From NCBI GenBank assembly GCA_032768795.1, contig CP136493.1:248001-312000 (forward strand): a DNA stretch of 64,000 nt. The letters are read 5' to 3'. This document shows, piece after piece, positions 52,371-62,536 of the stretch. Numbering within the stretch: position 1 is the stretch's first letter; every line of letters starts with the position of its first letter. The stretch is from Tremella fuciformis (Eukaryota; Basidiomycota; Tremellomycetes; Tremellales; Tremellaceae). A model generated the notes under the pieces. That model saw only the letters and a program-made list of their open reading frames with translations. It had not been told where the DNA came from and did no database searches. The position numbers and the translations under genes were made by a program.

Positions 52371-52631
52371 GTTGTTGCTGGCCGAGTGATGAGATAACAG
52401 AGAATGGAAAAGCTGAGTCCTCTGTCCACTTGTCCTCGGTCGTGTGTTTGGTTGCCCAGCAACTAGCGCGTCTCGCCGCAGCAACATCGTACCTGAAAGG
52501 ACCTCGCTGACCGTCTCGCCGAGTCCCTCACCGAGCCCCTCGCCGAGTTCCTCGTCGACCTCGCCAACTCCGCCGCCGACTTCCGCCACCACGACTATCT
52601 CGCAGGAGCTCGATCGTATGGTTGGGCAGAG

Positions 52632-53109
52632 TGTCACGACGGACGTAGGGAGAGCACATGGAAGCCACATGGGGAGACGGAGCTCGGACTCGTTGATTCA
52701 ACGCATCACTCGCCGAGCTCACCGAGGGACGACGGATACTTAGGAAGACTGGGCGCGCGATACATTCCGTAGTCTTCTCCCAATTGTTGTTCTCTGCAGA
52801 CACGTAGACTGCCTGCTCCGTCCCGTTGCTTGGCTTGCCAGCGACACCGAGTTCCCCGCCAAGTACCCCGTCCATCTCTCTCACCTCGCTCTCGCTCGTC
52901 GAGTTCACCCTCCTGATCGCCAAGTTCAACGAGTCCCTCGCCGCACCCTTCGCTCAACCCGTTCATCTCCTCGAGCTCAGCAAGCCTCGCCTACCTCGCT
53001 GAGCCCTTCGCCCAACTCGTTCATACCCACCGACGCCAACGAACCCCACGCCGACCGTTCGGAGTACGTGCCCGCCGGGCGCTGGACAGAGAAGGCGGTT
53101 GTCGTGACA
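52632..53109 (+). repeat. LTR family 2, plus orientation
   Basis: It runs from TGTCACGACGGACG to GTTGTCGTGACA. It abuts the end of the integrase of gypsy element 2 but has the opposite orientation to that element's 5' LTR (62537-63042), so it cannot be its normal 3' LTR. No target duplication is visible (CAGAG, CTTCT). Confidence 0.8.
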
Positions 53110-54297
53110 CTTCTGCAGTCCCAGTCGTTCACCGGCATCCGCACCCTCCTTCTCCGAGTTCTCCGAGTTCACCAAGTTCTCCAAGTCCTCCGTCCACCTT
53201 GGCGAGTACCCAAAGTTTGCTACAAACGGTGACATCTCGATAGCCGAGTGCTTCCAGTTGTTGTACGAGAACGACGCGCACGGCCAGAGTTTAGCCCAGT
53301 TATCTTTCTGATATGTCGAGAAAACCCGGAGGTACTGTTTGAGTACTTGGTTCACCCGCTCCGTTTGCCCATCAGTCTGAGGATGGAAGGCCGTGGACAA
53401 GGACAGCTTAATACCCAAGGCCTTGCACAGGTTGGCCCACAGCTTACTGGTGAACTTGGAGCCTCGATCAGAGATGATGGATTGCGGGAGCCCGTGTTGA
53501 CACACCACATGATCAATGATCAACTCGGCGAGTCCCGCCAAGTTGAGCCGAGTGGTCGTCGGAATGAAAATCGCCCACTTGGTCAGTCTGTCAACAACCA
53601 CCAGGATCGAGTCACAACCGTTAGAGACCGGCAAGGGCTCAATAAAGTCCATGGAGATGGATGCCCAAGGTCTCTCAGCTATTTCCAGCGGCTGGAGGAA
53701 GCCGTGAGCTCGGTGACGGTCAGTCTTGGTCCGCTGGCACACTGCGCATGCGCGGACGAAGGCCTCCATGTCGCGTCGGAGGCCAAGCCACACGTAATTG
53801 CGCTTTACCAGCTCGAGGGTCTTCGCAACACCCGGGTGCCCGGCAAGGATGGCCTCGTGCCGCCTCTTCAGGATCTGCACCCGCTCCGTTCCCGGCTCCA
53901 CGTAGAGGTGTCCGTCGACCCGCAACCTACCCCCGGGGTCACGATGCAAGACCGCTCCCCCGGAGAGGCCGAGCCTTTGGCAGAAACCTGACAGGACGGG
54001 GTGAGTCGAGGCAAGAGTAGGCAAGTCAGGGGTTAACTCAGCCAGGACCGGGGACAACTCGGCGACCTCAACGCGTTCCTTGCCAACCTCTTCCTCCTCC
54101 TCCTCCTCGACACCGATCTTGCCAAGTGTTGCTGCACGGAGGAGATGACCGAGGGAAGACAAGACCGTGGAGGAAGAGTCGGCGGTGGGGAGTGCCTGGA
54201 TGAAGTTCTGCGGCTGCTGCATCAATGGCCCGGGAAGATATGCCGAGTCACGGGAGAGCACATCGAGAAGTTCGCCCTCCTTACCAGGGCAATACAC
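53110..54297 (-). pseudogene. gypsy 2 integrase
   Basis: The frame begins within the end of RNase H (CPGKEGELLDVLSRD). It carries the integrase HHCC finger (HEAILAGHPGVAKT...CAVCQRTK) and the DDE core (MDFIEPL, SDRGSKF, TERVNQ). It ends near the conserved FGYSPRW motif and then runs into the inverted family-2 LTR at 53109. Catalytic residues are present, but it is cut off from RT by a deletion at about 54340. Confidence 0.85.
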
Positions 54298-54339
54298 GAT
54301 CTTGTAATCGAACCCGGCTAGGATCTCAACCCATCTAGC

Positions 54340-54820
54340 CTGGTGAGCTGCAGAAGGTTGGCGAGCCGTACGGCGAGTTCCTAGGCCGGATCCGACCCGC
54401 GGCTTCTTCTCGCTCGAGGATTTGCCTCATAGCTTCCTTCTGATCTTGGGCAACCTCATAGAGCGGGGCAAGCTTGAGCGAGCTGCCCGCCTTCAGCTCG
54501 ATCTTCATGTCATAAGCTTGGTGCGGTGCAAGAGTCTCGACGCCCTTCCTGGGGTGGAAGACATCAAGGAACTCCAGGTACTGGTCAGGAACGCTGGCGG
54601 CAATCAGCTGAATCTCAGCCTCAGAGAGTTCGGCGGGCGGTTCAAAAGAGGGCCATGAGCTGAGCTCGTCCAACTGGTCGAACCTCAGCAAGCTCGGCAA
54701 GTCTGTGGATACCGCGCACAGTTCCAGCTCTTCAGCGACCGCAACAAATGGCCAGCGGCAGGGGAGAGTCACGGGGATGGAGTTTGAGCAAGAGTACGCT
54801 CGTTTCTTTGTTCCCATCCG
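54340..54820 (-). pseudogene. gypsy 2 pol: RT N-terminal fragment
   Basis: The frame reads YLEFLDVFHPRKG, LAPLYEVAQDQ and GRIRPRNSPYGSPTF, the conserved entry to RT. It then ends at a deletion joining it to the end of RNase H. The YIDD box and the whole palm are gone. Upstream it is interrupted by the solo LTR at 54821 and continues at 55232-55429. Confidence 0.8.
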
Positions 54821-55226
54821 TGTCACGGAGCCAGGCCGGTCGTCGACTGATAGGCCCTCTCACACGTGCTCTCTGTCAATCTATCTCTGTCCTCCACGAG
54901 AAGGTGTGTCCTACAGCCTCTCGTGCGTCGACAACACGGCTGCGCCATTACTTTCTATCCATGGGACTCAATACCACGGTGCTAAGGACGGTCTACGGGT
55001 GAGGACTCGTATATATATATCACCCGTGCCCTCCTCTGCACCGCCTTGGGCTTTCTCCTTGAAACACCATCGACGAGGCTCGAGCTCTAGAATCGTCGAG
55101 GCTTCTCGAGCGTTGTCAAGGCTACTCGAGGGTCGACGATAGGCTCACGTGTCTGACAGGCTTGCTGGACTGGAACAAGGGTCGTAGACGTGCGTTGGTG
55201 ATCATGGAGGCGTGGCCGACGTGACA
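54821..55226 (+). repeat. Solo LTR family 3 with target duplication
   Basis: It runs from TGTCACGGAGCC to GACGTGACA with the perfect duplication ATCCG (54816-54820, 55227-55231). A TATATATATA stretch lies at about 55010. A decayed copy is at 63043-63378. Confidence 0.9.
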
Positions 55227-55429
55227 ATCCGCCTCTTTCTGACTTGCCTCTTCCACGGCTGCTGCTTCCTCAGCAAGGGCTCGGCGCTCGGCGACCGTCC
55301 TGCTCAATCATCCTTGGTCGACAAGCAGGGGGAAGGCAAGGTGTGGAACAGCTCAGGATCAACGGACTTGGTAGGGACTGCGGGGCAAGGGGAAGAGCAG
55401 GGGACAAGATCAACGGGTGCAGGGGACTC

Positions 55430-55747
55430 CGACGGAATCTTAGCTCTGAGGCAATGGGATTCCGGTCACCTGTTGCCCGCTCAGCACTTGCTATGAGTGA
55501 TGCATTCGGACTTACCTGTTGCCCGCTCAGCACTTGCTATGAGTGATGAGGAGGGCAACAGGCGGCGGCATTCTACAAGGTCGTCGAGGGTGTCGGCGTT
55601 ATATGCGGAGTTATCGTTGTGGCAGCTTCCCCTGCCTCGTCGAGGATGAACCTCGTCGAGGCACAACCTCGTCGAGGATGTGTGTGCCTCGACGAGGCTA
55701 CTCGAGGCTGAGTCAAGCTCATGTGAGCGTACTACCTATTTCCGTCG
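55430..55747 (-). repeat. copia copy 3, 3' LTR
   Basis: Same 318-bp version as copy 1. Confidence 0.9.
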
Positions 55748-55766
55748 CCTCCCCTCGCGAGCATGT

Positions 55767-58700
55767 CTATTGACTCTGCTGCTCTGCTTCTCCTTGTCTT
55801 CCCAAGCCCAGTAGCTGCCGAAGCTGTCTCGTCTTCTCGGCCGAAAGGTTCTTGGTCAGGATGTCGGCTCGGTTGCTGTCCGTTGGTGTGTATTTGAGCT
55901 CAAGCAGTCCACCAGCTTGATGCTCTCGTATCCACTGGGCTCGCATGTCGAATGCTTTGTTCAGCTTGAACCCGTGTTGATGTTTGGCCAGTTGAATGGC
56001 TCCATTGTTGTCGTTGTAGATGGGCACTGCCCCATCTATACCGAGGTCGAGGTCGTTCAATAATTGCCTGAGCCATATTGCCTCTTTGCCCGCTTCTGTT
56101 GATGCTAGGAGTTCGGCCTGTGTCGTCGAGAGTGCGACTGTCGGTTGTCGCCTGCTTTTCCATGACACAATGCCCCCGTATGTATTGAAGACGTAGCCGG
56201 TTGTAGATCGACGTGTGTCGAGACATCCACCCCAGTCTGCGTCTGCCCAGCCTAGCAGTGCTCTTCTTCCTGCATGTGCGTCAAAGGTGAGTGCGAGATC
56301 TGATGTTCCTCGCAGGTACCTTAATAGGTGCTTTGCGGCCCTCCAATGTGCGAGTGACCATTTGCTGATGAAGCGACAGAGCAGTGATGCTGCGTAGGCG
56401 ATGTCGGGTCGGGTGATCGTGGCAATATAGAGGATTGACCCGGCGAGTGCTGGAAATGGTTTATCTCGAGCCTCGTCGACCTCCTTTGGCGTAGCCTCGA
56501 CGAGCTTTGCGTCAGGCAAGATTGTCTTGCAGGCTTTGCCGGGTTCACCGAAGCGTTGAAGAACTGCCTCGATGTAGTGCTCTTGTGACAGGTACATCTT
56601 CTTGTTTGACCTATCTCGGTAGATGTTGATACCGAGGAAGTAAGAGACCGGTCCTTGGTCCTTGCACTCGAGTTCCTTGTTGATCTTCCGTTTGATCTCG
56701 TCAATTGTTGATCGATCGTTGCCGGCTATGAGCATGTCGTCAACGTGGACTGAGATCATGCACCGCTTGTGTCCTTGTCGCAGCGAGTAGATGCATGGAT
56801 CCGCTAGGGTCGGTTTGAAGCCTAGCTCCCGTAGGAACTCGTCGAGGCGCTTGTTGAACAAGTGCGGTGATTGTCGGAGACCGTATAGTGATTTCCGGAG
56901 GTGCAGAACGTGTCCGGCGGCGATGTCGCTGCCTTCTGGTGGCTCGATGAAGATGTCCTTGTCGATGTTGGCCTTGAGGAATGCTCCAATGATATCTATT
57001 TGGTCGCATTCCCAGTCGAGGTAGTTGACGATGGAGAGGAACAGGCGGAATGATGACTTGTGGGTGACCGAAGCAAAGAGTTCGTCGAAGTCTCGTCCTG
57101 AGACTTGTTGAAATCCTCTCACAACGAATCTGGCCTTGTGCTGACTCGCTTTGCCCGTGTCCCCGTCGATCTTGCGGGTGAATACCCATTTGCCTGTAAG
57201 AGTGCGGTGATTCTCCTTGGGAACCATCTCCCACACTCCGTACTTCTCCATCTTTCCCATCTCCTCGTCCATGGCCGATTTCCAATCCTCCCAGTCTGCG
57301 GCTCGACGAGCTTCGGTGTACGACTGGGGGTTGTTGAGTGACTGGGCTGATAACGCGTGCTCTATGGCTACTCGGTTATAGTCCATGTCGATGTCGTGCA
57401 GAGGGTGATGACTAGGTTCTTGGCCCGCTAGTCTCCCCGACCGTCTTGGCTCATCTGTATCGGCCGCTGTGAGCTCGTTTAGTCGACGATCGGGATCCTC
57501 TGGTCCGTCGTCGGGATTCGGTTCCGGGCTCGGTGCATCCTCTCGGATGTACTCATTGACCCAGCCTCTTCCTTGCCTGGGTACGGCTTGGGGAGGTATG
57601 TCGTCCATCTCTTCCCCTTGTTCCTCTTCTTCTGGTGCCTCCCCTGCCTCGACTATCTCGTTCAGCTCGATGGATGTATCGTCATCCTCGTCGAGGCTCG
57701 TCGATGGTTGTCGAGGTCCAGGTTGAGGCGGCTCCAGGATCTGTCGCGGTTCATCTGAACTGGGCGTTGTCTTCCTGCCCGTGATGAATGTGACGTCTCG
57801 GCTTGCGATGACCCTGTTGGATTGGGTCAGCACCTTGTAGCCCCAGCTCCCTTCTGTGTACCCCAGCAGTCGACCGCATTGTCCCCGCTCGTCGAGCTTC
57901 GATGCGGGGTTCACAACTCGATAGATGCAGTGATGGCCGAATGGCTGCATCCCCTGGTACTGCAGGTCGATGTCGTGGTTTGGTCGAAAGAGCGTTATCG
58001 GGATTTTTGCATGGGAGCCTGGTAGCCTGTTCCGAGTGAAGACTACATATCGCAGTGCATCTACCCAGAACTGGGTTGGCAAGTTCGAGTCCGCAAGACA
58101 TGTCCGGATGTCATTGAGGATGGTGAGATGGACGCGCTCGACTCGACTGTTTTGGTTGTGTGCGTCGGTCGGCGTAAGGGTGTGCTCAATTCCCTTGCTT
58201 TTGCACCAGTGGCTGAATTCCTTGCTCGTGAATTCGCCTCCTTGGTCTGAGCGGATGGTCTTGACTGTTCGATCAAGCTGATTCTCTGCCAACTTGATAT
58301 AGTCTTGCAGTGCTTCGGCTGCATCCGACTTCTTCTTGAGTGGTATGGCCTGCACGTATTTGCTGTGGTCGTCATAGCAGGTGAGGAAGTATTGGAAGCC
58401 TTCTCTCGACTGGACGGTCGCTGGTCCCCATAGATCGACTGATACCTCGACGAGGGGCTTGCTGGCTCGACGAGGGTTAGGTAGAGATGCCGAGCGCGTT
58501 GCCTTCCCTTTCAGGCAATCCATGCATTCGACTCTCCGAAATGACCCTGTCCACTCTGCGCCTAGCTTCCCCTCTTTCCCGAGCTCCCACACCTTCCTCA
58601 TGTTCGAGTGACCTAGACGTTTGTGCCAGGTGAGGAGGCGAGTGTCTTCGGCTTCAGTGTTTTCTATTGCCTGAAGTGCTCGGTGAATGCGCGAGGTGGT

Positions 58701-60068
58701 GCGTACCGGTGTGTCGTCTACAACCCATAGGTTGCCAAGTTTCTTTCCCCGGAGGATGACCTTCCCTTTCTCGACCAATGTAGCCGAGTCCTTCGAGAAG
58801 CGCCAGTGTGTCCCTGTGTACGGACCGAGGCGCTGTGTTGAGAGGAGGTTGTGCGAGAATGATGGAACGTAGAGGGCGTTGTTGTACCATACGTTGTTGA
58901 AGGTGAGGCGGCCGGAGTGTGTAGCTTCGACAATCGATCCGTCTCCAATTTGGATCTTGACGGCCTTGTCGAGTTTGGTGAGGTGGGAGAGGAGGTGTTT
59001 GTCCTTGATAAACGGACTTGTAGCACCGCTGTCGATGATGATGGAAGTGGAGGGAAGGTTATCGTGGGCGTGCAGTGCGATCTCTGTCGCATAATAGCCT
59101 TCCTCCTTTATCTCCCTCGACGAGCCTCTCTTGGCCTCACTTGATGAGTCGTCTCCTGACTCGCTCTGCTCTCTCGCCTTCATTCCCTTCCCCGCTTGTC
59201 CTCCTTGCTTCTTCCTCCTGTCTGCTTCCTTTGCCGACCTCTGCTCCTGGATGTGCTTCGGCACTCCAATCACTTTCCAGCACTCATCTGTGGAGTGCCT
59301 CCCCTGATCCGGATGGTGGATGCATCTCTTGCCTGCCGGTTTTGGTAGAGATTTGCTGAGCATCCCCATCTCGTTTACGCTCTCGCCCTTTTGTTGACGT
59401 CGGCGGTGTTCATCGGCAACCCTATCGATAACCTCGTCGAGATGGATCTTGTTCGACGAGGTCCCTGAGTAGAAGGTCGATGCGAGGAGGCCGTATGAGG
59501 ACGGTAGGCGACGGATGGCGGCGTATGCGCCGATCTGGTTGGCGAATTGCTCAAGGGTGAGCTTGGAAGTGATGGCGGAGGAGGTGATTTCGGCCAACTG
59601 TGACCGGATAGCAGTGAGATGAGGTTCGGGGTCCTCATTCTCTGGGATGGTCTCGCCAAATATCGATGACCATAATTTGGCTAGGCGAGATCCGTTATCG
59701 GCCCCATATGTGGTGACCAGGTGATCGTAAAGCCCCTTCGGTTGAGGATTCTCGAAGTCGATCAGGCTCGAGGGAAGCTTATTTTGGACAGTCTCTGTCA
59801 GACTGCCGTAGAGAGTGGAGAGGGCGGTGGACTGCTCCTTCTCATGCTCGTATAGAGCAACTGCTCTCTTTGATGTCTCGGCTGCTGTGGCCGGACTTGA
59901 CACTGGATATCGAGCCTCGACGAGTGCTCGGATCGCTGACGCGTCTTTGGTGATGTGTGGGACGAGGCCGGCGGATCCGAGGACGACTCGAATCTCGCGC
60001 ACCCACTGGGCGTAGTTGTCGCGCCCGTTGAGCTTACGCTCTTCTTTCACCGTATGCACAGATGGCAT
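55767..60068 (-). CDS. copia Gag-Pol polyprotein, copy 3
   Basis: The 1433-residue intact frame starts with ATG at 60068 and has the same domain order and catalytic residues as copy 1. The integrase-RT-RNase H half is nearly identical to copy 1. The gag-protease half (about 58980-60068) differs at many positions and has small length changes around residues 275-330. With intact frame and matching LTRs it is a candidate autonomous element. Confidence 0.95.
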   Translation of the reverse strand: MPSVHTVKEERKLNGRDNYAQWVREIRVVLGSAGLVPHITKDASAIRALVEARYPVSSPATAAETSKRAVALYEHEKEQSTALSTLYGSLTETVQNKLPSSLIDFENPQPKGLYDHLVTTYGADNGSRLAKLWSSIFGETIPENEDPEPHLTAIRSQLAEITSSAITSKLTLEQFANQIGAYAAIRRLPSSYGLLASTFYSGTSSNKIHLDEVIDRVADEHRRRQQKGESVNEMGMLSKSLPKPAGKRCIHHPDQGRHSTDECWKVIGVPKHIQEQRSAKEADRRKKQGGQAGKGMKAREQSESGDDSSSEAKRGSSREIKEEGYYATEIALHAHDNLPSTSIIIDSGATSPFIKDKHLLSHLTKLDKAVKIQIGDGSIVEATHSGRLTFNNVWYNNALYVPSFSHNLLSTQRLGPYTGTHWRFSKDSATLVEKGKVILRGKKLGNLWVVDDTPVRTTSRIHRALQAIENTEAEDTRLLTWHKRLGHSNMRKVWELGKEGKLGAEWTGSFRRVECMDCLKGKATRSASLPNPRRASKPLVEVSVDLWGPATVQSREGFQYFLTCYDDHSKYVQAIPLKKKSDAAEALQDYIKLAENQLDRTVKTIRSDQGGEFTSKEFSHWCKSKGIEHTLTPTDAHNQNSRVERVHLTILNDIRTCLADSNLPTQFWVDALRYVVFTRNRLPGSHAKIPITLFRPNHDIDLQYQGMQPFGHHCIYRVVNPASKLDERGQCGRLLGYTEGSWGYKVLTQSNRVIASRDVTFITGRKTTPSSDEPRQILEPPQPGPRQPSTSLDEDDDTSIELNEIVEAGEAPEEEEQGEEMDDIPPQAVPRQGRGWVNEYIREDAPSPEPNPDDGPEDPDRRLNELTAADTDEPRRSGRLAGQEPSHHPLHDIDMDYNRVAIEHALSAQSLNNPQSYTEARRAADWEDWKSAMDEEMGKMEKYGVWEMVPKENHRTLTGKWVFTRKIDGDTGKASQHKARFVVRGFQQVSGRDFDELFASVTHKSSFRLFLSIVNYLDWECDQIDIIGAFLKANIDKDIFIEPPEGSDIAAGHVLHLRKSLYGLRQSPHLFNKRLDEFLRELGFKPTLADPCIYSLRQGHKRCMISVHVDDMLIAGNDRSTIDEIKRKINKELECKDQGPVSYFLGINIYRDRSNKKMYLSQEHYIEAVLQRFGEPGKACKTILPDAKLVEATPKEVDEARDKPFPALAGSILYIATITRPDIAYAASLLCRFISKWSLAHWRAAKHLLRYLRGTSDLALTFDAHAGRRALLGWADADWGGCLDTRRSTTGYVFNTYGGIVSWKSRRQPTVALSTTQAELLASTEAGKEAIWLRQLLNDLDLGIDGAVPIYNDNNGAIQLAKHQHGFKLNKAFDMRAQWIREHQAGGLLELKYTPTDSNRADILTKNLSAEKTRQLRQLLGLGRQGEAEQQSQ

Positions 60069-60165
60069 GACGGAGGACCACTTCGAGGCTGGCGGTGCGT
60101 AGGCAAGGTCGACGAGTTTGTTGACGCGTTCTATCTACCGCGACTTGTCGAACGAGACGTTACCA

Positions 60166-60483
60166 CGACGGAATCTTAGCTCTGAGGCAATGGGATTCCG
60201 GTCACCTGTTGCCCGCTCAGCACTTGCTATGAGTGATGCATTCGGACTTACCTGTTGCCCGCTCAGCACTTGCTATGAGTGATGAGGAGGGCAACAGGCG
60301 GCGGCATTCTACAAGGTCGTCGAGGGTGTCGGCGTTATATGCGGAGTTATCGTTGTGGCAGCTTCCCCTGCCTCGTCGAGGATGAACCTCGTCGAGGCAC
60401 AACCTCGTCGAGGATGTGTGTGCCTCGACGAGGCTACTCGAGGCTGAGTCAAGCTCATGTGAGCGTACTACCTATTTCCGTCG
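60166..60483 (-). repeat. copia copy 3, 5' LTR
   Basis: Same 318-bp version. It is followed on the minus strand by the TGGTAACGTCTCG primer-binding site. Confidence 0.9.
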
Positions 60484-61064
60484 GACTCGGCAGACGCAGC
60501 GGGTGTGGAGGACTTGGTAGACTCGGCAACTTCAGGGGGCTCGGTGGACTCGGTGGATTCAGGGGACACGGTGGAGCTCGGCGGCGGCGGAAGAGAGAGA
60601 GATGGGGGAGATGACTCGGCGACATTGGAAGTGGGAACGGGCTCTGCCCAACCTTGCGAGGATGCTCCCGTGACGGTTCCCTCGCCGAAGTCGATTACAA
60701 CTCGGCGAGTTTGCAGCCACGGGTAGCCCAACACTGCATCAGCTCCATTCAAGCGCGTGAGCTCGAACCTTGCTGTGCCAGCATACTGGCCCACCTCGAC
60801 TCGCTCGCAAGAGAAGTGAGTCAGCGGGCCATCAGACGACTCTACTCCGTCAAACAAGGTGAGTCCGACGGGCTTGTCGTACGCATTGAGGGCAATGCGG
60901 TGTTGCTCGGCGAACAACTTGGCGAGGAAGTTAGCAGAGGCTCCTGAATCCAGGAGGATCTTTGCGGGATGCCCGCTGATGCGACCTGCAACAACAGCGT
61001 GCGTGGGGTTGCCGAGGAGCCTCTCATAGGCTGCCCAACCTTGTGGTAAATCAGTGTGAGTCAT
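60484..61064 (-). pseudogene. gypsy 2 aspartic protease
   Basis: A minus-strand frame from 61064 carries ILLDSGASANFLAKLF near 60945 and the conserved ending ADAVLGYPWL near 60715. A Ser/Pro/Glu-rich linker then reaches the copia insertion at 60483. It is separated from its RT by 5 kb of inserted copia DNA. The domain itself looks intact. Confidence 0.8.
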
Positions 61065-61180
61065 GGGTATACGGGTATCATCGGTCTGGCGTGAAGGAGA
61101 ACGGAAATGGTCAGAGATTACTGTCGCGGCAAGTCGATATGGATTGGGATGATGCTCGCCGAGCTGTTGACCACCATCCC

Positions 61181-62439
61181 TCAGGCTTTTGGGGCCTGTC
61201 CCTGGGTGGGAATTGGGGGCAGCGGCCTCGGCTTAGCGGTGGGGCAGTTAGCCAGCTGGTGGCCGCCCTGCCCGCACCGCAAGCAGAGCCCGCCGTGCAA
61301 ACAACGCTCCCTCTCGGCCTCCGTCAGAGACCCATTGGGATTGCGCATTGACTTCAGCAAGTCTGACCCAGAAGGGCCCAAACTCGCCGAGGACTTGCCG
61401 CGCTGCTCGCTGATGCAAGCAGGCGGGAGCGATGCGCCCAAGCGCTCAGCCCATGGGCGTTGCGCTGGCGCTTCAGCCTTGGCATACTCCGGGTTGTGCT
61501 TTTCATCCTTTGCCGCAGCAGCCTCCTCCAGCTTCCTCTCCTCCTCGCGATGACGGAGGCAATTGTCTAGAGGCACAATAAACTCGACGAGCTCGGTCAG
61601 CGAGTAGAACTTGCCGCGCTTAGCGATCTCGTCCTTAAGGTGAGACTTGAGCCCATGGATGGCCCAGTCCACAATCGCAACCTGCTCAGTGAAACCAGGG
61701 ACCGCAACAAGCTCCCTGACCTTAGCGAAGTGCTCGGCAGCTGACTTGGTCTGCCGCAGTGCTCGGAGTTGTCGCTTTGCCGTGCCCCGTTCGTCCGGGT
61801 TGCCAAAGGCGAACTTGAGGTACCTTTTGAACGCGTCCACCGTCGCGAGCTCAGCGGGTTGGGGCCGCATACCATCGGCTCCACAGACTGAAGAGCCGGC
61901 CCCCGCAGGTACAAGATCATGAGCGAGACCATGACCTCCTCTGACTGGTACCGGCCCGCATTCAGCTCGCACTGCAGCAGGAACCCTTTTAGCTTGGCGG
62001 GGTTTTCCCCAGAGAAGGTGTCAGGCTCCTTGACCTTCGGCTCTTTCGGCGTGCCGCTTGCTGAACTTGCTGGGCTGAACGAGGGAGCTCGCCCTCTTGG
62101 GCGGAGGAACTCTTCTTCCTCCTCTTCCTCCTGAAGCTTGAGGCGAGCTTCCTCAAAGGCTTCGGGACGGATATTCCATCGCTCGAGCTCTTTTAAGAAG
62201 AGCGTCATGCTTGCCGCGTCACTGACATTGGCGGGAGGTGTAGGCATTGGGCCCAAGCCTTGGCAAGCGCGCCAAGTCTCTGACGCCCTGGGAGTGTCAG
62301 GCGGGGTAGTCCCGTCGTCTTCCTCCCTAGTCACGGTCACGGCAGGGGGAATGGGTGGTGCAGGAGGCTCCTCCTTGGGCTCATTGAGCCTGGGGGGTCT
62401 CCTGGGTAGACGAGAGGATTCAGGTGCGGAAGGAAACAT
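61181..62439 (-). pseudogene. gypsy 2 gag with frameshift
   Basis: ATG at 62439 opens a proline/glutamate-rich N-terminus, then a capsid-like part. Near 61900 the frame shifts and the other phase continues with the capsid helix region (FKRYLKFAFGNPDERGTAKRQL). The NC domain (CLRCGQGGHQLANC, CCHC) ends at 61181. A small indel explains the change. The N-terminal sequence is much richer in Pro and acidic residues than gag of elements 1 and 3. Confidence 0.75.
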
Positions 62440-62519
62440 AATGGGGAGGTTTCAGAGAGAGAGACGAGATGAACGAGGAGAAACAGGACTCAGCGGGTTG
62501 GGTACGTGTCCGGCGGTAA

Positions 62520-62536
62520 TAGTCTTCTCCCAATAC
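62520..62536 (-). promoter_or_regulatory. Primer-binding region of gypsy 2, self-priming type
   Basis: 62520-62534 is the perfect 15-nt complement of 62898-62912 inside the adjacent LTR. It lies two bases from the LTR end and lacks a TGG start. Confidence 0.65.

Larger units (their letters stand above)
55430..60483 (-). mobile_element. Full-length Ty1/copia element, copy 3
   Basis: LTRs of 318 bp (55430-55747 and 60166-60483) with the 47-bp duplication bound an intact frame. The flanking duplication is GACTC (55425-55429, 60484-60488), or GGACTC with the terminal G. It is inserted into gypsy element 2 between protease and RT. Confidence 0.95.

Noticed and set aside
51629..52510. 293-residue plus-strand frame
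   Set aside because: It starts inside the copia LTR and runs through C-rich sequence with no protein-like composition.
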